Source: Nectonema munidae
Taxonomy: Eukaryota > Nematomorpha > Nectonematoida > Nectonematidae
Assembly (NCBI GenBank): GCA_030549495.1
Contig: JAUIRK010000786.1
Span: 62,001 to 126,000, forward strand
DNA length: 64,000 bases
Reading direction: 5' to 3'
Of this stretch, positions 12,801-23,706 are shown one piece after another. Below the pieces are notes generated by a model, which saw only the letters and a list, made by a program, of their open reading frames with translations, was not told where the DNA came from and made no database searches. Position 1 is the stretch's first letter. Every line of letters starts with the position of its first letter. The translations under genes were made by a program, and so were the position numbers.

Positions 12801-15800
12801 TTAAATGTTTTTAATACGAAAACGCCTTCAAGATAAAGCGGAGTTAATAAATTTCCCTTTAATTCATCAAAAAATAGGATAATGCAGGGGCAGAGGTAAC
12901 GATTAAATTTACTTCCCATCGTCGATGCAGAATAAAACAACCATACCCCTACATCAATTCGCATATACACATAAAATATTCAGGCGCTCATCCGTCTACT
13001 AAGTCTTGCTTTCTTACAGAGACTCTGAACCAAAACGTATTCTTGAAGATTTAAGTCTTGAAAACTCATTACCCTATTCCAAGTTGCGAAGAATGAGAAT
13101 ACTTTGTGCGTGATGCAACTGCAATGCACGGACAGAATGAAAGAAAATGTTTATGGCATAAAGAAAAATGCAATCCCTACTTCCCACTTTTGGGTAGATT
13201 GAAGCACTTTTTGGGATTTTTCTGAAAATAATTTTCCAATAATTTGGACAAAGTAGTGAAATTTTATATTGAATTATTTCCAAGAAAAAAAGTTTTTCTT
13301 AGAATATTTCATTCCTAAAATGCATGCTTTTTTATCCACTCTATTTTTAGTAAAACTCATTTTTTATATAGAAAATGAAAACAGTTACTAACAATTGCTT
13401 TACAAGTTCTAAATTATGTATTCAATACTTCTTTCCTAAAGTTTAGCCGATTCCTTGTCGAAAATTTTCTAAGGTTCAACTTGCATAGAACTAAGTTTTA
13501 CTTATGGATATACATTCAAGATAAACATTAGTTATACGCAAAAAATTTTTTTAGATGTCAATTTAATCACAAAATGAATGTGAACTAAAGGGGGAAATAT
13601 TTTCAGAAGGTACCAAAATTTCTTCATATCACATAACAATATGAGTATTTTTGTTTATATGGGTCATGAAATTTTCTCTGGGGGACCCCAAAAAGGCAAA
13701 TTGAATAAAATTAAGTTCGATACATACCGTTAAATAACAAATTCATGTGAAATGTATTTCAGATCAAAAAAATTCATAATGTCAAGATGCAGAAACAGTT
13801 TAAATTATTACTTTTCTCTTGTATATAAATTAATTCGCTAAACATTCTTTTGTAAAATTAGCTTTAAAATCACTGATTTATACCATATATGATATTCTTT
13901 ATGGGTGATTATATTACATGTGCTTGTGGTGAACAAAAAAATCACAAAATCTTATTGACGCGAATATCTTATCACTCAAGCAACGGTCTTGAACTTGATA
14001 AATCTATTTACAACTCACAAGTTGGATAAATTCATGCAATTTTTATATTTTAGGGACATCGATTCTAAGATTACAAGAACTTTTATAAAACTAGTTTACA
14101 TGCACTAACTTTTTTCATATTTTTCCATGGTAAATTTTGGTTTTTTCACTGAAGCAATATCCTAATATTGCAGATGTTGTATATGTTTGGAAACTCAGAA
14201 TATGATCAGAATATTAAATTTTTTAATTTTTGTACTAAACAAAAGCAAAGATATTTATCCCAAAATATTTTTTATTTCTCAATAAAAGCTTTCCCCTAAA
14301 AGATAATAGTAATTTTGAATTTATTTTATTGGTTAAGAAGGATCCTTATTTTTCAATCCAACGGAGATTATTTCATTCCCCATTTCAAGGGTAAATTTGC
14401 AAAGTCTTTACCCGGTTAAACGAAATAATCACGCGCCTTCAAAAGTTCACATACTTTTTGAATTATTCCTGAGGTATAACTAAATAGTTAAGCTTTCCAA
14501 CAAAATATAAAAACAATGAACTATCTACTTAACATGTTATCCTAATGAGGAATGAATAGGATTTAATAAGTAAAATCTAGAAGCGTCTCTATATTTTAGT
14601 ATCCCAACTTTACCAAAATCAGTTAAATCAAAGAGAAAATAGCCAGAAGTACTTGGCGAATAATCACAACACAGAAAAGTTGCAGCCTCACGCAAAGATG
14701 TGCGTATACTCCCAAGCCAAAAGCTATGCCCCTCACTACTACAACGAATTCAATCCATACTACTCGCACATATCTCCAGCGTATAATGCAAGCATCAGTC
14801 CCCAGTTCCTAAGATGCTTCAGAAGTCCCATTATCAAACATGTAAGCCTAAAAATCAATTGCCATCTCTTCCATGACCCCGGTTTCCTTACCAATTCATT
14901 TTGCTGAAAGGGAATCACCTGCAAATGGATAGACAAACAACCTCTGCCTTTTGCGCAAAAAAACGCGGCACCTTGTAATCGCAAGTTCTTCACAATGCAC
15001 GAAATCGTCAGTCACATCAGTCTGGAACACATTTCCATGTCGGCAATCAACAACTCGGAAACGACGGGTACCGAGCACTTGTGCTACTGGGAAAACTGCT
15101 CACGCGCCTTTAAACCCTTCAAGGCCAAGTACAAACTAGTGAACCACATCCGAGTGCACACCGGCGAGAAGCCTTTTTCCTGTCCTTTTCCTGACTGTGG
15201 CAAAATTTTTGCAAGAAGTGAAAATCTCAAAATACACAAAAGAATTCATACTGGTTCGTTTTCTACCCAAATTTTTCACAATTTATGACGTCCACTGTAA
15301 ATTTTGGCAAATTTTATCTTTAAATTAAAATTTGAGAGTGTAATAAATTTTGTTATGATAAATAGACTTCGCTGGTAATCTATAATCTTAAATTGAACAC
15401 GTTTCCTAATAAAAATACTCAATTATTTCACCATAATGTTCTATTCTCTGACATTTTAATTAAAAAAATAAGGAAGTCTTTTAGTCTTGTGATTATATTT
15501 AATTTATATTAAAAATCAATTCTAAATTATTTGAATTCTATTTAGGCCCAAATTTTTTTATTCACAAAAAATGGTCACAATACAATACAAGACAGACTTT
15601 AGACATTGAAGTAGGTTTGATTTTATCGGGTTAGCATATTTAATAAATGAAGATTCAGCTTAAGAAGGAAATATTTTTATCGATTAAAGATATTTGGAAG
15701 CTTAACATGTTGTTTGTTAGAGATGAATGCAGTTCTCGAAGAATTACAACTCTTTTAAACTACCCAAAAATTGTTTGTTTTCAAATTTATTTTTGCATTC

Positions 15801-18800
15801 TATCAAATGTTATATAATAAATTAAATTTATACTTGGAATGAACTTAACCCCTTTAGTACCAAAGTTCCAAAAGGAAAAGAAAACGAACTCTTTTTTAAA
15901 TAGAATTAAATGGAGATTACTGACAAAAATTTGTACATCCTCATCCGCAGATCATTTAAGTTTCAACATCCGCAATTTTCAAACATTTTTATTTTTTCTA
16001 TTTACTGTAAAGTTTTTTTTTAATTTTTCTATTTTTAGTTTATCCAAAATTTTTACGATAAGTACGGCTTTATGATAACACATATACATTCACATCTTTT
16101 CTCAAAATTTTTAAAAAGTATAAAACTTCAGTTTGCTTAGAATTGTAATTATGATATCCCCTAAAAAATTATTCCTCACAACCGGAAAAAATTTCACATG
16201 CGCTACATCTCTAATTTATACCTAAAGTTTTGTGAGTGATTTTTTCATCTTGAGAAATTTTTAAAGGAGAAAGACCGTTTTTATGCGAGTTTGACGGCTG
16301 CGACAGAAGATTTGCGAACAGTTCAGACAGGAAAAAACATTCCCACGTTCACACGAGTGACAAGCCGTATATTTGCAAGATCAAAGGCTGTGAAAAGAGC
16401 TACACACACCCAAGCTCTCTTCGAAAACACATGAAACTACACGGAGAAGAAATGGAAGAGGAAAAGCGAAATGAAGAGACAGGAGAAGGTAGACACTTTT
16501 CCATTTAGGTAAAATTGCACCCAAATAGGATATGAAATAATTGCACGCTTGGAAGTAGCGAAGTGGGACAAAGTGGGAATTTAGTATGTCCTAAGAAAAT
16601 ATGAAAAATGTGGAAGTTTAACTATACTTGTGAAATATAGCATTTCAGAGTATTAATAAATCATAACAGTTAATGCTTATTATCAAAGGAAAAGTGAAAT
16701 AAAATTACAAATGTATGTATGCAGTAACGTAGCTAGGAATTTTTATTTAGTCCCGCGAAATGGGGCACTATAACCTTTAATGTTTATCTACAGGCCTTGT
16801 CTAAGATTAAAGTAACAAATGTAGCTCTACCTTATTAGCTTCTTTATCTATACTTGTATCTTTCTATTTCTTCGGGAACATTTCTGATTTTATCATGCTC
16901 AATATTTCTTATCATCGTTTCGCATACCAAAGAGTGATTTTTTATTATAAATTTGTTTTCTTAAAATGATAGCAATACTTTTTGAATACTTTTATTACTT
17001 AGATAAAGGGCCAGGCCCCTAGTGCTGCTAGGTGGCTGTATGTATGCATCTGAACTTTAATGTATTGAGGAAAGATATATGGATAATTTATTCACTAAGC
17101 AATGTGATCATTTATTTAAACAATATGCACATTTTTATAAATCTCATTAGAAAACATCCAACTTCTCAGCAGAAGTTAAAATACTCACTCAACCCAAGAC
17201 TGAATGGCTTCAATCAATCAGGAACCTATCTATGATTTTTCTCATTTTAAATAAATCCATCAATAATGTGGATAACTTGTTCAAAATTCCGAGTCGAGAC
17301 CCGAAATGCCGTCGTTAGGAGATTTTCTTGAGGTCGCGAAAATGTAAAATTAATTTGAAGATTGTTTGATCTAAACAATGAAAGCGATTAAAAGCACTAT
17401 TTTTACTGGAAGAAGATTTTTACTGAAAACGTTTTATCTGATAAAACAAAAGAGCGTCTCTGCAAATTTGAATCAATTATTCTCTTTTATGGAATGACAA
17501 GTTTAAATTTTTTTCTTTTTTTCTGGTGAGGTGGCAAAATTTATGATGAAGTTGAAAGGCGATCAATATTGAAAGTAAAACTAGGAACCACTTGTCCAGA
17601 CTGTTTCAAATTTAGGTATAAAATAAGATACCAAGAAGTTTTTTTGAAGAGATACGTCTATTTATATATTGTCCTCATAAAAAGACAAAGTAAAAAAACC
17701 TAAGAAAAATTTTGTATAAAGAAATAAAGATTATTTTCAGAAAAGATATCGTGCATTAAAATGTTAGGAAATCATGATTCCATTCTTAATATTTTATTGT
17801 GCTTTAGTGTTCATGCCAGTTTGGACAACTTTTTCTTCTAGGATTTACTTCTATCCGTTATACTGTCAAAAATTTAATTTTTTCTTCGTCCTGAAATAAA
17901 TCAGCCTTTCTAAATATCCTAGCATTTACTTTTCGCTGTGAGTTTTTTTCCTATACTTCTCAACAATCATTTTTTGTGCACATCTTTTAAAATCAATATT
18001 ATGTGAATGTATATTTTTTTTCTGGCAAAAAAAAAATTGTCTTCTTCTTTGCTTTATTTGTTATTAAATTGGTCTTTCCTGCCATGAAAAAATAGCGTAA
18101 TTTTCAAAACACGACATAAATATGATCGGTGGAAATGCATTAAACTACGGTTTTTGAACCGCAGGCAAATTGCCCATTTCTGAAGAAAATAGGATTTCAA
18201 ATGGACAAAAAATATTTTGCACTTTTTTTGTTACACATTAAACGAATACACACACATATATATACGTCTTGGTAGAAATGAGAATGTGGTATGCTTGCGA
18301 TTTGTGCCGGCACAAATGAATATTGTTTGGTAATCAATATTCAAAATTTGATTTATTTAGTTAATTTAATGAAATGATTGGCCTTTTAATAAGAAAAATG
18401 ACAGATTGTTACAATTTATTAAGGAAGTTAATCGGATTTTGCTCATAGAATCGCAAAAAACTTTTTTTCCATGAAAGAATATTCTCATTGATATATGATT
18501 CGCAATTGTGTTGGGTGCTCATTTTTACCATGATATATATATGAACTATTTCCAAATCCTCGTACCATTTTTCAATTATGTTACACTCTTTTGCAATTCC
18601 GTTACACCATTTTACAATTCCGGCACACTCTTAAAACTCTTTTTGAACTTATCACCTTTCTTATAAACTGTTTCCATACTGCTTCATTGATATCAGGAAG
18701 AGCATCAGATTAAAATTATTAAAAAAAATTAAACAAAACTAAAAACAAATTCATACTGGCTCATTTACCCTTTCTGAATGTTTTTTTGGTACACACGACA

Positions 18801-19642
18801 AAATTAATTTTGACGGTCGTTAGTTAGCTTGTCTTTATTGATAGATCAATAACGTGAGATTAGCAACATTTATCTACATTTAGTTTGATCAAGTTGAGCG
18901 ATGTATTGTGGGTCAGATTTTTTAATAATAATTTTTATCTCTATTAAAACCCAAGTTTTGTTCAGATAATAAGCTTTAACTTTAAGCATTTAATAAAATT
19001 AAAATTAAAAAATTTTTGAAAGACATTTGAAGTTTTATTGGTACTTTTCACACAGAAAATTAGAGTTTATATTTATAAAATCCGTTTTATGTCATTTTTC
19101 TGAGTTTTCCTGCTCAGAAGTGCATATAACCAAAGAAGCTCAAAATGAAAAAAAGCTTTACAAAAATGAGATAAAATTTAAAAAAGAAAAAGGAGAAAAA
19201 TTAGATTAACTTTTAGAAAGTACGAAAAAATTGTACTAAAATTTTATTTGAACTTTATTTTCTACATTTTTCTAAAAAAAAATTACATCTAGCGGATTGT
19301 TCACACTGATATATTTATGCATATTCTTTTATTAAATTTTCTTCTGACTATGATGGTCGATTTGGAAAAAACTTTCTATAAATGTTTCTTAGATTTGAAA
19401 GGTAAATTAGAAAGATTATTTAATAGACGCGGCTGTATTTTGTAATATATATTTTAGTCAACACGTCCTGCTTGTCAACGAGTCAATCTGTGGACTTTGA
19501 ACAAGAAAAAGGAAGCATCAAGGAATCACATTTCAACGAATGGTACTCCTACCAAAAGAACATTTTCGGAATCCCAACACCGCCTTCTTCAGAAAACTCT
19601 CCAGTACAACATTTAACATATGTTAATCACGCCTACCTATAG
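9797..19642 (+). CDS. Zic/odd-paired family zinc-finger transcription factor, six proposed coding exons
   Basis: Proposed coding exons are 9797-9862, 10465-10777, 14600-14841, 14911-15253, 16267-16488 and 19458-19642. All junction phases agree and the sum is 1371 nt (456 residues). Zic/Opa proteins are nuclear DNA-binding regulators of segmentation, neural and muscle patterning. The encoded protein has, in order: a ZOC-like motif (QDVLARRE; Opa has RDFLLGRRE), an FLR..RSPIIK block before the fingers, then five C2H2 fingers. Fingers 1 and 2 carry the tandem CWCH2 Trp (CKW and CYWENC). Fingers 2 and 3 contain [20 protein letters not shown] and [11 protein letters not shown]. Finger 4 has [14 protein letters not shown] and finger 5 has [13 protein letters not shown]. 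The C terminus carries FNEWY, as in vertebrate Zic tails. It lacks the His/Gln/Ala runs of fly Opa. Exon 1 is the least certain part. Confidence 0.93.
10135..10271 (-). repeat. Dispersed repeat ending in TTAACCCTTT, copy 1
   Basis: The stretch ATATATTTAAAGCAGA, then ACTGTTATAACACTGACTC, then AAAGGGTTAA recurs in recognisable form at 27.42-27.54 kb and 50.15-50.31 kb. On the minus strand it begins TTAACCCTTT, which could be a piggyBac-like end (TTAA then CCCTTT), but no partner end was located. It lies in the first proposed coding intron of the Zic gene. Confidence 0.5.
10465..10777 (+). CDS. Zic exon 2, N-terminal region with ZOC-like motif
   Basis: GC content rises abruptly near 10,490. The frame reads [12 protein letters not shown], then continues to [20 protein letters not shown] and ends one base into a codon before GTAAAA at 10,778. 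NQDVLARRE matches the ZOC motif of Zic/Opa (RDFL..RRE). The acceptor is ambiguous: TTTTTAAG at 10,464 gives phase 0 to match exon 1, while CCTTCACAG at 10,489 is a better polypyrimidine acceptor but needs a one-base carry-in. An in-frame ATG at 10,399 is possible but would give a hydrophobic N terminus unlike Zic. Confidence 0.8.
11269..12430 (-). pseudogene. hAT (Ac-like) transposase relic inside a Zic intron
   Basis: The minus-strand frame at 11,660-11,920 contains [20 protein letters not shown] followed by [19 protein letters not shown], the hAT C-terminal dimerisation motif with an intact SER-AFS core. Upstream minus-strand sequence (about 12,000) looks like decayed N-terminal extension of the same protein. 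TAGGGTTCGCAATAG at 11,269, followed by an ACCGGTACCGATACG stretch, resembles a hAT end. Only the C-terminal part is visible and no DDE core was found. It is not functional. Confidence 0.7.
12234..12276. repeat. Short imperfect palindrome
   Basis: GTCTCGGAA at 12,238 and TTCCGAGAC at 12,264 are exact reverse complements. GCAA and TTGC just outside extend the symmetry. The GC-rich hairpin lies at the edge of the hAT relic and may belong to it. Confidence 0.6.
14600..14841 (+). CDS. Zic exon 3, linker region before the fingers
   Basis: The acceptor ATATTTTAG ends at 14,599 and the two-base carry-in matches exon 2. The frame is rich in His, Asn, Gln and Tyr ([13 protein letters not shown]) and ends [12 protein letters not shown] before GTAAGC at 14,842. 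Zic proteins have a similar FLRYMR.P.K block immediately before finger 1, so this exon is placed with confidence. Confidence 0.85.
14911..15253 (+). CDS. Zic exon 4, zinc fingers 1 to 3
   Basis: Separated from exon 3 by an intron of only 69 bp (14,842-14,910). It opens GITCKWID. It encodes finger 1 (CKW ... [14 protein letters not shown]), finger 2 (CYWENC ... NHIRVH) and finger 3 ([16 protein letters not shown]). It stops after RIHT plus one base at GTTCGT. The phase-1 break after HTG falls exactly at the linker between fingers 3 and 4. Confidence 0.95.
15254..16266 (+). other. Zic intron 4, 1.0 kb
   Basis: The intron lies between fingers 3 and 4, with donor GTTCGT and acceptor TTTTTAAAG. 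AT-rich, and no element was recognised inside it. Confidence 0.85.
16267..16488 (+). CDS. Zic exon 5, zinc fingers 4 and 5
   Basis: The acceptor TTTTTAAAG precedes GAGAAAGACC, which completes the Gly of the TGERPF linker. The exon encodes [19 protein letters not shown] and [19 protein letters not shown], near-identical to Zic fingers 4 and 5. An acidic stretch ([15 protein letters not shown]) follows, ending at GAAG before GTAGAC. Confidence 0.95.
16489..19457 (+). other. Zic intron 5, 3.0 kb
   Basis: Donor GTAGAC and acceptor ATATTTTAG. Near 16,722-16,790 there is a CAGTAACGTAGCTAGGA stretch shared in part with 48.33 kb, probably an old dispersed repeat. No further gene was seen. Confidence 0.7.
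19458..19642 (+). CDS. Zic exon 6, C-terminal tail
   Basis: The acceptor ATATTTTAG and two-base carry-in match exon 5. The 61-codon tail contains [21 protein letters not shown] and ends VNHAYL before TAG at 19,640. Zic proteins end in a FNEWY-type motif. Surrounding DNA is far more AT-rich, which supports the exon limits. Confidence 0.85.
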
Positions 19643-19776
19643 CAAAAGATATACTTTCCATCCTTTCTTTCTCTGCATGCAATATTCGTTGGCAAACCGC
19701 TACAACACTCTCCTTTGTTCCAATTACTTCGATCTTCATCTCAAATATTATTTAAATGTTTTCTCGATAAAATATG

Positions 19777-19782
19777 AATAAA
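19777..19782 (+). terminator. Polyadenylation signal of the Zic gene
   Basis: AATAAA, 135 bp after the TAG stop of the last Zic exon, in sequence that turns AT-rich downstream. AATAAA is common in AT-rich DNA, so the call rests on position. Confidence 0.5.
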
Positions 19783-20307
19783 TACAAGTCATATCAATTT
19801 GTTAGTTATAATTGTTATGGACATACAGGATACTTATTTTATATTTTAACTTTTTTTTTATAAAAAAGGGAATTTACATTATTTATTCAATTACTTGTTA
19901 CTCACAGAACAAACTCATGCATTTATGTAAAAATTATTAAATTTAATAAATTAAATCTTTTATAACTTCAATTCGTCATCCAGCTTGGCCTTCTGTTGTG
20001 ATGTCTTGATGACGTCATCTTCTCGTTGTTCTCTTCTGGTTCACAAAAACAGGTTTCAAATGTTCTAATCGCCAAATATAGCCTCATTATCGATCCACGC
20101 CTTCTTGTCTAGATGGACGTCATAATCATTCTTTCCATATATGCAGTGCTTTATTCAGAAATTTGAACCAATCGGGCCCAAAATTTTGCATAACCCATAA
20201 CAATATAAAATATTCTTCTCAGGGCAGGTAGAAAATTTACTAAGTGGCCGCCATTATTCAGGACGTGTGAGCCCTCTTGCACACTTCTCTGTATATTAAA
20301 ATTAGTT

Positions 20308-20403
20308 AAATTTGATCTAGAGGAAAAAATATTATATGTTTGATATTTCAAGAATTATTTTCTCCTTTAGTCTATTATTTTGAAAGAAAATTCAATAAAA
20401 ATT
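20308..20403 (+). repeat. Direct repeat, left copy
   Basis: AAATTTGATCTAG through TTCAATAAAAATT is repeated in the same orientation and nearly unchanged at 23,461-23,560, about 3.15 kb away. The identical core includes GATATTTCAAGAATTATTTT. The nature is unknown: it could be two copies of a short dispersed repeat or a local duplication. Confidence 0.75.
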
Positions 20404-22352
20404 TTCATAATAACTGAATACACTATTTCATATAATAATTTTACCCAATTTGGTTTAAAAGTTCAATAAATTTTTTTATTATGGAATTTGGAGCTGGCAA
20501 AAAAACATTGGTTTGCACTTCCTTCCTTACTAAAGTCGCTACAGGGGGCATTTCAATTGTTAGCGTACTTACGAACTGATCAATTTTGCAAATTCAAAAG
20601 ATTTTGATGATTTTTTTTATTGAAAAATAAATATTTATAAAAAAATTTCGAAATGCAAATTTTTATGAATGAAATCCATAGCTTACAATCACTTTCTCTT
20701 TCGAAGAAAAATCTTTGAAATTTAGGATTAGGATTTGGATCTTGAATTGGATCGTCCGTTTTTGGTGTGTTGCTGAGTTCCACTAGTCTAAGTCGCTTTT
20801 ATATCTCTGAGCGCTTGCAGCTCGCCTTGTAATAAGGTAATGGAAGCAGCTCTGGTCAGGATCGACGCGTCGGTCTTGTCCTGGCTCATTACTTCGAAAC
20901 AGTATTTATTCTAAAACAGAGCACTAATATACAGCTTACTTAACAGGAGTCAGTAAGCGAGAGAGAAAAGATATGTGGCTTTAAATTGTTGGAAGTGAAA
21001 AGACTACATTTTAATCAATTGTGAGTATATTATATTTCAAACAACTCAGAGACAGAAACTTGCATAAACTTTTCATATTTTACTTGCAAAGTATTTGGAG
21101 CGAAATTACTCTAAGTGATTTGAGCGTGATATAAGTTCATTTTGTCAGTTGAATAAATTGTTCGATTCGACACTAAGAACATTCAATATATATTTCATTT
21201 CACTAAGTTTAAGGTTTATTTTTATTACCATATCAGGCTTTCATTTAAATATTTTGACTTGTTTTTTGAGTTATTATTAGTTCAATAATTGATCATCATT
21301 ACTTTGTGATGTAGATGTATTAATTTTTATAGCATATAAAAATAAGGACAAAATAAAACACTTTTAGACCTATGAAACTTGTAGATCTAACTTGAAGTGT
21401 GGGTTACTCAAAGAAGCCCAAAATAGCATACCTTTCGCAATTCGAAATATTTCGAGAAAGCCAAAGGTTATTTGTGAATGCTTCAATTAACCTTAAAAAT
21501 TTGAAAAATTATTTCAAGTTTTGTAAAATTTTTTTAAAATCCTCGTTATTTTTTCTACAAATTTTTTTTAAAAATGGAACATGCGCCTAAAATGAGTTAG
21601 AAATATGTTTATAGAACAAAAAGTGTAGAACAAACCAACTTGCATTTCAAAATTTTAAATCAGTAAAGATAATAAAGCAACAAATCTTTAAATGCTTTAT
21701 CTACTTCCGCACAAATGAAGTGTACTTTGTTGTGCGTATGGACACATCATTAGTTACTTTTTTATAAAATCATAAAATAACTAATAATATTAATCATGCT
21801 GATTAATTAATTGTATTATTCAATTCTCTCTTTAACATAATAGATTATATGGTCTAAAATATGGATATATAAACATCTGATTCCCCTGCACACAAAATGG
21901 CTCATCTTCGAAAGCATAAATATACCATTATTTGTAATTTGTCTTTGGATTCCTGTATAGTGCTGGTTTCTTTGCATTGTGGGTGATTCACTGCATCCGC
22001 TTAGAATTCCGATATGTTGTTTGTGTCATTTGTATGGTTTTTGGCTTCCTTGAGTCGTTTTTTTAATTAGATTGTGCTTGAATTTCTTAAATGGTACTAC
22101 TTATTGTTTTCATTTTTACAGTGATCATTCCCTACAAAACTCTTTTTTTGTATAAAAATAAATGAATTAAATTTATAAAAAGGAAAATTGACGATCACAC
22201 CTACTAAGTTCGAACTAATCTAAAAAATAAAAGTTCAAGCATTTGAAAATCCTTCTTTTATATTGAAAGAGTAAGGTTTACTGGGCATTGAAAAAGTTAT
22301 TCATATACCATTTTTCGCTCTTTAGTGAACTAACTGCAATCATATAGGGAAT

Positions 22353-22455
22353 TAAAGGTACCGTGGGGTGTTTTCATAGAGAAGCTTGATGCGGGATCGA
22401 ACCCAAGACCTTGAGTTATGGAAACCCAGTACCTAACCAACCTTACTCACTACCT
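22353..22455 (-). repeat. tRNA-derived SINE, copy 2
   Basis: Read on the minus strand: AGTGAGTAAGGTTGGTTAGG (A box), CATAACTCAAGGTCTTGG, then GGTTCGATCCCGCATCAAG. The last contains a perfect tRNA B box. AACACCCCACGGTACC follows. It matches copy 1 at 7.2 kb over the whole head and the tail motif. It is the best preserved of the three copies. Confidence 0.8.
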
Positions 22456-23460
22456 TTTTTGAATTAGAAATGATTTGTTTGACGTCAATGCCCACTGAAT
22501 GTAAATTCCATTTAATTAAAATTCAAAAATTTGTATAAATATTAAATATTGAAAGAAGACGTTTTTATTTTTAATATGAAAACCATCAGTTTCTTAAACA
22601 GATTAGACTGTAATTCAATTCAAAATATATAAACCAAAAATAATATTTAATTTAACGTTTGGTATTTAGTAATTAACTAATAAATTTCTAAAATTATGTT
22701 TTTCTTTGAAATTTTGATGTTTGACTAAGTTTAATTAAGATTGGAAAACTCACTATCATTCACAAATAATTCCTTATTGCAAATAGTTCAGTAAAGAGTG
22801 CAAACCCCTATATATGAAATATTTTAAAGAATAGTTGCATACCGTAGTGGCCTATAATGCAGAGGTGGGCAAATAACGCTCTTAGAACGACATGCAGCTC
22901 TTGCTTCAGTTAAATGAGAGTCTCTTTATAATTTCATTTTTTAAATCTAATTTTTTTGATTTTAAGTAAAATTAATAGTTTAGTCAAATAATTGAGGTAT
23001 ATATTAAAGACAAATTCAATTATTAACCTCTTATAGAACTGTTTTAACACAATTTACGTCTCCAAAATTCAAAGAGTTATCTAAAAAAAAATTTGCTCTA
23101 AGGGGAAAAGTTGCTTTGTCTATATTATTTAAAAGTATAAAAATTGAATATATTCTTTCTTCCTTATTTTATTCAGCCATATACAAATAGCTGGCTCAAG
23201 TGGAACCATTGAGCTGTGAAAATAAAATTTCTTTGCAAATTAAATAAGCTGTAGGGTTTGACATGATGTATGCACTCAACCCTTGATTTAGTGTAAAATT
23301 TAAACACGGCATGCAGGCAAAAAGCCGAAAAAATCTAGTAGCCTTTTGAAAACGAATAAAATAAACTTTGATTTCATGAAAAAAATTGTGTGATCATTAA
23401 CTCATTTTGGAAATATTTTGAAAGTTTAATCTAAAAGTAATTCTGAAAGTTTAGTCCAGT

Positions 23461-23560
23461 AAATTTGATCTAGCTAGAGGAACAAATATTTTATGTTTGA
23501 TATTTCAAGAATTATTTTCTCGTTTAGTCTATTATTTTGAAAGAAAATTCAATAAAAATT
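23461..23560 (+). repeat. Direct repeat, right copy
   Basis: Nearly identical to 20,308-20,403 in the same orientation. It lies just upstream of the Tigger element, outside its inverted end. Confidence 0.75.
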
Positions 23561-23706
23561 ATCAGAGATTTTTCAGAAATTATCATCAAATTGATCTATT
23601 CATGTTGTTATAATCATAATAATTTTTTTATTATTTTAATTCTGAAAGTGATAAAAAAAAATACAGAATGTTTGGGCATGCACAACAGCAAAAGGAAATT
23701 AACTTA

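Larger units (their letters stand above)
10778..14599 (+). other. Zic intron 2, 3.8 kb
   Basis: The intron is bounded by GTAAAA at 10,778 and ATATTTTAG at 14,599. It holds a hAT relic (11.27-12.43 kb) and a (TA)n/(TG)n microsatellite near 12,625-12,660. The other open frames are AT-rich chance frames. Nothing else was recognised. Confidence 0.75.
19783..23460. other. Intergenic sequence downstream of Zic
   Basis: No gene recognised. It contains one arm of a direct repeat (20,308), a SINE (22,353) and a GC-richer patch at 20,790-20,960 with no identifiable coding content. A stretch at 19,970-20,130 contains TGACGTCAT-like words but no frame that I recognise. Confidence 0.5.

Noticed and set aside
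14760-15078. Minus-strand open frames opposite the Zic exons
   Set aside because: They are antisense shadows of the zinc-finger exons.
20559-21050. Possible terminal repeat of a retroelement (TGTTAG start, TATA-like and AATAA-like words)
   Set aside because: No second copy, no target duplication, no primer-binding site or polyprotein text was seen nearby. The words are common in AT-rich DNA.
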